Assembly (NCBI GenBank): GCA_030280995.1
Contig: JASXTE010000001.1
Coordinates: forward strand, 8,279,001-8,343,000
Source: Hemileia vastatrix
Taxonomy: Eukaryota; Basidiomycota; Pucciniomycetes; Pucciniales; Zaghouaniaceae
Direction of reading: 5' to 3'
DNA length: 64,000 bases
Positions 57,863 to 64,000 of this stretch are shown here, one piece after another (position 1 is the first letter of the stretch; each line of letters starts with the position of its first letter). The notes under the pieces are model-generated. The model searched no databases and was not told where the DNA came from. It worked only from the letters and a program-made list of their open reading frames with translations. A program made the translations under genes and the position numbers.

Positions 57863-58918
57863 ATATATATAATTATTACACTATTATATGACTTATAGTA
57901 GTTTAAATAGATTATCAACAGCCTAACAGTACTTATTAAGGTGTTAATGGGGTCATAATATACTTATCTTAAATGATATTAATCAATTTTAGACATACAT
58001 AAGCTTATATGTATACATAAACCTCATATTCAGTGAAATATGCAGTTATATTATGCATATTTAGGTCTATAAGTGGGTTTTAACCTCTTAATAGCCTATA
58101 ACCTTTATTTTTCTGCTTATTATATGTCATATGGATGTATTCAGTGGACTCACAGCATCTACACAAGCATATATACCTTTTTCAGGTGCATATATCTAGT
58201 TTGGACAACTTAATCTGCTTCCTTGGATGGATTGTCAAGGATTTATGGGTTGGGATATGATTACTGAGTAAATATGGATGCTTAGTGATGTTATTGGGGG
58301 CTTGGACAGTTAATTTTGTTCGTTTATATGCTTTGGTTTTCATTATATACTCTTTGGATGCGTTATTTTACCTGTATCTTTATGGTATCTGCTTTTATCT
58401 GTTTATTCCATTCATGGTGTGGGTCTGTGGTATCATTAATTGTAATGGAGGGTCCTTAATGGAGGTCTGGATGTTGAAACTGATTGAATTGGATTCCATG
58501 GGGAGGTTATGGGCTCTCAAAGTTCTGTAATTGCCAGGGATAGAAGTGAAATCATCTGGATTGAAGGTCTGTGCACTACAGTGGATTTTGGTATAAGTAA
58601 GGGAGGATTTTGACGGGTTATTAAACATCACTTACTTACTTAACATTAAAAAACATTACAAAACAATTTTTATCATATAAAAATATATTATAAAGCATTT
58701 ATGAATTTATATTATCTTTATATAAGCTATAACTATATTTTATTGATCTATTTTCCACCACTAGCACGCATAAAAATCCAAGTATTGTGAGTTTATATTG
58801 AGAATAACTATTTTATTAGTCTTCCCCTGAGGTTTAATCACTAAATCATTTATCAATAAGTAGTAGGACCATTAATATTTACTATTAAATCATACTTAGA
58901 TACTAGCACACTATGACA

Positions 58919-59796
58919 TTCAGCCTCCAGATCAGCTGGTAAAACTACTTTCTGACCAAAAACTAGTTTGAATGGTGAATATCCAGCTGTTCTTTTCGTA
59001 GTGATTCTATTATCAAATAAAACTAATGGTAAATAGCACCTCCACCTTTCAGCACTTGCTCCACACATTTTAACTAAAGCATCCTTTATAACTTGATGTC
59101 CTCTTTCTACCATTCCTTCAGCTTTGGGATAATATGGGTTTAATACCCTAACCCTGGATTCAGCTTTTAATATAGCCCCTCTAAACACTGTCACAAATTC
59201 AGTACCTCCATCAACCATTACCAAAATCATCAATCCATAACTATACACCCATTTTTTCATCAAAAAATCTGCTACATTTCTGGAATTAAAATTAATAAGA
59301 AGTGCAGCCTCTACCCCACCAGATAAATCATCTCTGGCTATAATTAAGTATATATACCTTCCCTTTCTAATATGAACAGCATCCAAACTAATCCTAAAAA
59401 AAAGAGTGTTTTCACCAGTTGCATGTCCAGGTTCCTTTGGCCTTAAATAACTTCTCCTTTGACAATCTTTGCATGACTGAACCCATTTTTAACAGCCAGT
59501 TCCATTCCAGGCCACCAAAATCTATCAGCAGTTCTTCTATAGGTTTCACCAACTCCCCTATTCCCAATATCTTCATGCAGTGATTTTATAACTAATTCTT
59601 GCCCTTTCTTTTGAGTAATAACAACTCTAGTATTTGGATACCTCCTCCTCATTAATCTTCTTCTGGCGAGATGAAATGCTGTTGACTTCCTTTTTATAGG
59701 CACCCATTCATCATTATCACATTGTTCTGGCCTTTCTAATGTTAATAAATATTTTACCATTTTATAATAAAAAACCTGTCTGTCCATAGACATCAT
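58919..59796 (-). pseudogene. pol: Integrase of element D
   Basis: Minus strand. Zinc finger region HEDIGNRGVGETYRRTADRFWWPG with the CxxC damaged; catalytic core Asp in MDAVHIRKGRYIYL, Asp in VMVDGGTEFVTVF, Glu in GMVERGHQ; then GYSPFKLVFGQKV. Interrupted by stops and frame changes, then by the solo LTR-A after LEAE. 31150-31930 of element E is the homologous stretch. Confidence 0.85.
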
Positions 59797-59824
59797 CTTG
59801 AAAATCCATTAATATAATATCAAT

Positions 59825-60074
59825 CACCACACAATATGGGGGACAGAATTGCTAGAGAGTCCGCAACTTAAGACCCAAACTCACCACAGATTGAACACAC
59901 ATTGAGCTATTGATAAAGGAACCATACAATCAGGGATGAAGACCACTCAGCAGAACATTTTTAGGTGGGTGTTCAAGTAGAATTCAGTATGGGTTCAGTA
60001 TGAGTTCAGTCTGAGTTCCATCTGAGTTCAGGGTGAGGACTTTCTAGCAAGTCCACCCCCTATATTGCGTAGTT
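59825..60074. mobile_element. MITE c (250 bp)
   Basis: Left end CACCACACAATATGGGGG after AAT (59822-59824). Right end, minus strand, AACTACGCAATATAGGGGG, with the terminal C mutated. The flank to its right is not element D sequence but matches the left flank of MITE b (34078-34168, inverted). Confidence 0.75.
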
Positions 60075-60172
60075 CAAACTCCAGCAATCTCCAGAAAAGC
60101 TCCAGGATGCTCCGGCTGGGAAAAATAGGGCATTTGACATACTATGCATATAAAGCCTGTAGAATTGAAATA
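60075..60172. other. Segment shared with 34078-34168 (inverted)
   Basis: Contains CCAGCAATCTCCAG and GGATGCTCCGGCTGGG. It sits between MITE c and a second copy of element D bases 59756-59824, so the locus contains a duplicated element D stretch with foreign sequence in between. Confidence 0.8.
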
Positions 60173-60243
60173 TTACCATTTTATAATAAAAAACCTGTCT
60201 GTCCATAGACATCATCTTGAAAATCTATTAATATAATATCAAT

Positions 60244-60504
60244 CACCACCCAGTATGGGGGGCAGACTTGCCAGCAAGTCTGCAACTTTAGACCCAAACT
60301 CACCACAGATTGAACACACATTGAGCTATTGAAAAAGGAACCATACAATCAGGGATGAACACCACTCAGAAGAACAGTTTTAGGTGGGTGTTCAAGTAGA
60401 ATTCAGTATGGGTTCATTATGAGTTCAGTCTAAGTTCCATCTGAGTTCCATCTGAGTTCAGGTTGGGGACTTGCTAGCAATTCCACCCCCTATATTTCAT
60501 AGTG
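60244..60504. mobile_element. MITE d (261 bp, TSD AAT)
   Basis: Left end CACCACCCAGTATGGGGGG; right end, minus strand, CACTATGAAATATAGGGGG. AAT on both sides (60241-60243, 60505-60507). Palindrome GACTTGCCAGCAAGTC inside the left end, similar on the right. No coding capacity. Confidence 0.85.
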
Positions 60505-61516
60505 AATGGGGACTTCCCTAACTCCTTGATGACATGCACATGAATGTTCCAATACTTTTAATACCATACTTTACCTACTTATTTTAAAAAAATTTTAAAT
60601 ATCCATCTTTGAACCTTCCAAACTTTTAACTACTAAATTTTCTTCATTTTCACCCTTTTCAGCACCAAAAGCCTCATCTTTGCTCAACCTACTTTTTACA
60701 GAATTTTCACAAACACCCAACCTCTTTTAGCATAATTTTCTAATACATTAACATATATGCCATTAACCAACTTCCTACTATCCCTTAAAATTTCACCTTC
60801 CTCATCCATATACACCACATCTCCAACCTCTTTTTTACCTAATTTATCTACAAATTCATCAAACTCCCCAAACACATAATTTATCCTATTTTTATTATTT
60901 TCCAGTTTATCCTCATGGTGGAGGTATTCATTTCTATATAAACATATTAATCCTGTCATTTTAACCTCATGGGGGAGGTAAGGAAGGTTTTAAGGACCGT
61001 TTGTGCTAGCCTTGATTAAAGGTATATTTTCATTGAATTTTTCCAAGTCAGAATTCTCTTCAGTAGGTGGTTTTCTTGAAAAGCCATCTGGCATATTAAA
61101 TGTCTTGCCAGGCTTATGAGCTAAATCAAAAGAAAAATTTTGAATAAACACTACCCATATGGCCATGAGCACATTTAGTAAATTAGGCAAATTTTTCATT
61201 TGAATTAAAGATTTTACATCAACTTGCAATTTGAAGTGTTGTCCCCCAAAAAAAATTTGAATTTTCTTAAGAATTTTTTCCACACCACAAAGTTCCAATT
61301 TTGGCTGAGAATATCTTGATTCCACCTCAGTAAAAATCAAATATTCATGCCTGACTGGCCTTATATAACAAGTTTATCCATTTGGGACAGAACAACCCCA
61401 GCAGAAATCTGACTAGAATTGACTGCTAGAAAAGTACAGCCTGCATCTTTCCCATAATTTAACTTGTGCAGGATAATATCTTCTCCAAAAACCTTCTTCA
61501 GTCTCTCAAACGCCTC
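60505..61516 (-). pseudogene. pol: RNase H end and linker of element D
   Basis: Minus strand. RNase H-like GKDAGCTF ... SSQIS, TEVESRYSQPKLELCG, HKPGKTFNMPDGFSRKP, then an acidic linker with two LP/LHHE-type repeats (fewer than in E) and a VGDVVYMDEEGEILRDSRKLVNG segment also present in E. Many stops and frame changes. The alternative is that the linker is a separate small domain of this family; I see no match to a known one. Confidence 0.75.
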
Positions 61517-62649
61517 TTAACACTCAGCATCCCACTTCCAGTCTTCATCCTTCCTATTCAAACATTTCAAAGAAGCATCCAATGAAGAAAAGTCCTTGAT
61601 AAACATTCTAAAGTAGACGCAAATGCCTAAAAAACCTCTGACTTTGGTGTTATTCTTGAGTCTTGGCCAGGACTGAATTTTATTCACTTTCTTGTTTGAC
61701 ATAATCCTACCATCTCTACATACCACATGACCTAAGATTTCCAAATCTGGGACACAACAAAAAAGTTTGCAACCTGAAATAGTTAAACCAGCCTCTTCAA
61801 TCCTAAACAATATCCTCTCTAAAAAAACAGCATACTCCCAGATAAGCTTTTGTATCCCTGTATTCTCCTTCATTACTTCATTATCATAAACTGTTGAAGA
61901 TAATTTATTTCCACAATCATCAATGAATATACCAGTATATTATTTAATATTCTCTTGTAGAATCCAAGCCATCTGAGTTTGATAAACAGAAACTGAATTA
62001 TTTGCTCCCTGAGGTAATCTTGTTAACTGTAATTTTCCAAGTGATGTATCAAAAGTTGTGAGAGGCCAAGAGTCCATATTAAGCTCCCTTTTCACATATC
62101 CCTCCATTATATCTCCTAAATTGTAACACACTTTCCCTGCAAAGATTTCTACAACTCCTCCAAACCAGATGGTATTCCTGCCTCTTTTATTGTAGCCCTA
62201 TTTAATTCTCTTAAATCATGAACTACCCTAAACTTTCCATTAGATTTTTTAATACAGAATTCTGAAATTGAATAAATTGATGATGAATTTTTTTATAATC
62301 CAGTTTTAATTCTTTCTCTAATGAATTCAATAAAATCTTCTTTTAAAGTGAGGGGTATTGGAATAGGTTTTTTTTGCCATGGTTCATGACAAACAAATGG
62401 AATCTTGTAGGGCTCCCTGTAAGAATGCTTTAACACACCTCTCTCCTCATCTACAAATGCAATGGCCTTATTCTTCTTAGCTATTAAATCAAACAACAAC
62501 CTTTTTTCTTCACCTGACAGCCATCCTTCATGTACAAAATTAACAACCTCCAATTTCTTAAAAGTGATACTTGAAGTTTCAGAATATTCTGGTGTGCTCT
62601 TGACTAAAGGACTTTCAAATGTATCTCTTGATAGTTCTGCTCTTCTCAA
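61517..62649 (-). pseudogene. pol: Reverse transcriptase of element D
   Basis: Minus strand, several frames. FCIKKSNGKFRVVHDLRELN (fingers, about 62230), PLTTFDTSLGKLQLTRLPQG (palm, about 62050), catalytic FIDD (about 61920), then GCKLFCCVPDLEILGHVV and VRGFLGICVYFRMFIKDFS. A different RT clade from A/B and C (LPQG rather than MPFG). Upstream at 62300-62640 lies the usual pre-RT linker with AFVDEERGVLKHSY and YKIPFV. Confidence 0.85.
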
Positions 62650-63378
62650 AGGCGTATCTAATTTGGCCAGAAGTGGTTCATTGATTGGTCTAATTTTATT
62701 GCCACCTTTTTATATTTTGCTGCATCAACGTCCACTTTGACTTGAGATACTTGATTCATTATAGTTTTTCCATTATATAGTTTGTCATATAAAGTTTCTT
62801 CATCTTCATCCCCAGAATAAGAAATAGAATAAGTTAAAATATAATTTTTATTTTTAATATTCTCATTACCACTCCCTTTTCCTTTGTCTAGCTCAACATC
62901 TAATTTTCCAACAACATTTTCCTTATCATTTTCCTTCATAAAACTCCTGGTAAATCAAGTTGGAAGTGTAACCTCTTGCTGGGGGAAATAAATAGAATCA
63001 TCAAAAAAAAATTTTTTTGTGAATTTATTATACTAAGATTTTTTTTTTGTTTTTGATGTGATAATTTCAGTTTATCCTCTCTCTAGAGGGCATAAAATAA
63101 TCAATCACTAATATCACCATAATTAGCTGAATTCCCTTTCCAAATTTTATCCAACATAATACATATAATCTTTCCCTTTGAACCATTTTTAAATTTTATA
63201 GATTAATTTGATAAAGATAATAAACATATAGAAAAATCCAACACATAATGACATTCCAATGAAATATCAACAGAAAATAATTGAGAATCCACTTGAACTA
63301 TCTCCAAGTGAGCTGACCTATTGCTATCTGGGATCTCTTCTTGAGGAGAGATTGAAAAATTAGAGAAAGAAGCCCTAA
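62650..63378 (-). other. Linker region of element D, degraded
   Basis: Minus-strand fragment 62658-62939 is a charged stretch (KENDKENVVGKLDVELDKGK) with no recognised domain. The rest is AT-rich and without a supported frame. Confidence 0.5.
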
Positions 63379-63966
63379 CTATCCCAAAAAATGAGGGTCT
63401 TCATACTTATCTTTTTTTATAAATTCACCAGAAACTGACCTTCTGTTATGTCTCTTCTTGGTCCACATACAACACTGACACATTTTGGTTGGGCCAGGCC
63501 TTGTCTCCCAACCATTGTCTCCTGGAGGTGCCAACTGCATATGAAGCCACCTCATATCATTACCAGTAATTTCCAAACTTATTCCCATACTACACTGATA
63601 TCCTATTTGGGCTTCAAAATCCATCAGAAATTTCCCACCAAGAACAGATTTCACAACTCCTCTGACCACATAAAAATTCACCTTACCAACAGATCCACCA
63701 ACACTTAATTATAAATTTTCAGCCATCCCTATAAGTTTGGTTGCATGTCCGCCTATACCACTTAAATTTCCACCAGATCCAGGTTTTATTGGAAAGCCTA
63801 TATAAGTTGATTTCTCTAAAGAAATTAAGTAAATTTGAGACCCAGAATTCACCAGGGTCTTTACCTCTTTACCATTTTTCATCACAATTAAATACCCTAG
63901 AGGAGCAGAAAAATTAGTTTCCAACTCCTCTCCAAGCTTCTCTAAATTTTCACATATATACTCCAC
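63379..63966 (-). pseudogene. pol: Protease of element D
   Basis: Minus strand. TLVNSGSQIYLIS occupies the position of the protease catalytic turn, but Asn replaces the catalytic Asp (a G-to-A change on the coding strand would do this). After a stop near 63706 comes VLGGKFLMDF, equivalent to the ILG second strand, then a Cys-rich stretch (KMCQCCMWTKKRH) reminiscent of a zinc-binding tail. The element continues beyond 64000, where gag should lie. Confidence 0.75.
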
Positions 63967-64000
63967 CTCTCCTACAGATACCCGTCTCCTTTTTAGATGC

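Larger units (their letters stand above)
38370..58918 (+). mobile_element. Solo LTR-A interrupted by T2 (TSD TTCAG)
   Basis: LTR-A bases lie at 38370-38493 and 57866-58918, which together give 1177 bp, matching the intact copies. Flanked by TTCAG (38365-38369, 58919-58923). Inserted in the integrase region of element D. Confidence 0.92.

Overview
The window looks like very AT-rich, repeat-saturated nuclear DNA of a filamentous fungus. A rust-type (Pucciniales) genome is my best guess, because of the chromodomain Ty3/Gypsy elements, the fungal-style short intron, the zinc-cluster-like protein and TCG-context decay of coding elements. I cannot name the species. I found no intact host gene, tRNA, rRNA or CRISPR array. 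Almost everything is mobile DNA, and most of it can be unfolded into a nest because target-site duplications (TSDs) survive. Element names (A-E, T1, T2, MITE a-e, LTR-A/B/C) are mine.

Left nest (1-25307). Gypsy element A (+ strand, 5' end off-window) carries gag-pro-pol to 13546 and a 3' LTR at 13672-14849. Its RT is split by T1 (2984-10878), a TIR element with TSD TAT, a decayed transposase-like segment on the minus strand, and a roughly 315-bp array of perfect palindromes. A itself sits inside an older copy of its own LTR (pieces 14850-15218, 16400-16438, 24859-25307). That older copy was also hit by a solo LTR-A (15219-16394, TSD TTTAT) and by Gypsy element C (16439-24853, minus strand, TSD AGGTC). 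Element C has a candidate -1 frameshift signal at the gag/pol junction and an intron-bearing zinc-cluster-like gene on the opposite strand between pol and its 3' LTR.

Middle (25308-38369). AT-rich DNA with small TIR elements (25477-25686, 28120-28352, 34169-34396), an inverted repeat, a 5'-truncated Gypsy element E (+, 29790-32340), a second broken zinc-cluster-like gene (35030-35485), and tails of E and D that share a dispersed 20-bp motif.

Right nest (37970-64000). Gypsy element D (minus strand, same family as E) is split by a solo LTR-A (38370-58918, TSD TTCAG). That LTR is split by T2 (38494-57862, about 19.4 kb, TSD ATA), which is mostly a roughly 608-bp tandem array with a 46-bp palindrome per unit. 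The array is split by Gypsy element B (42061-50754, minus, TSD AAAAG), and a solo LTR-C lies near the right end of T2 (56989-57797, TSD AAGAG). Removing T2 leaves an LTR-A of 1177 bp, against 1178 and 1176 for the other two full copies, which supports the reconstruction.

The most unusual signal is shared by T1, T2 and the small elements: CAC-type termini with 3-bp TSDs and, about 20 bp in, a palindrome, usually with a GCTAGC-like core. The two large ones also carry internal arrays of long perfect palindromes that switch orientation. This looks like one transposon superfamily with an unusual DNA-hairpin architecture.
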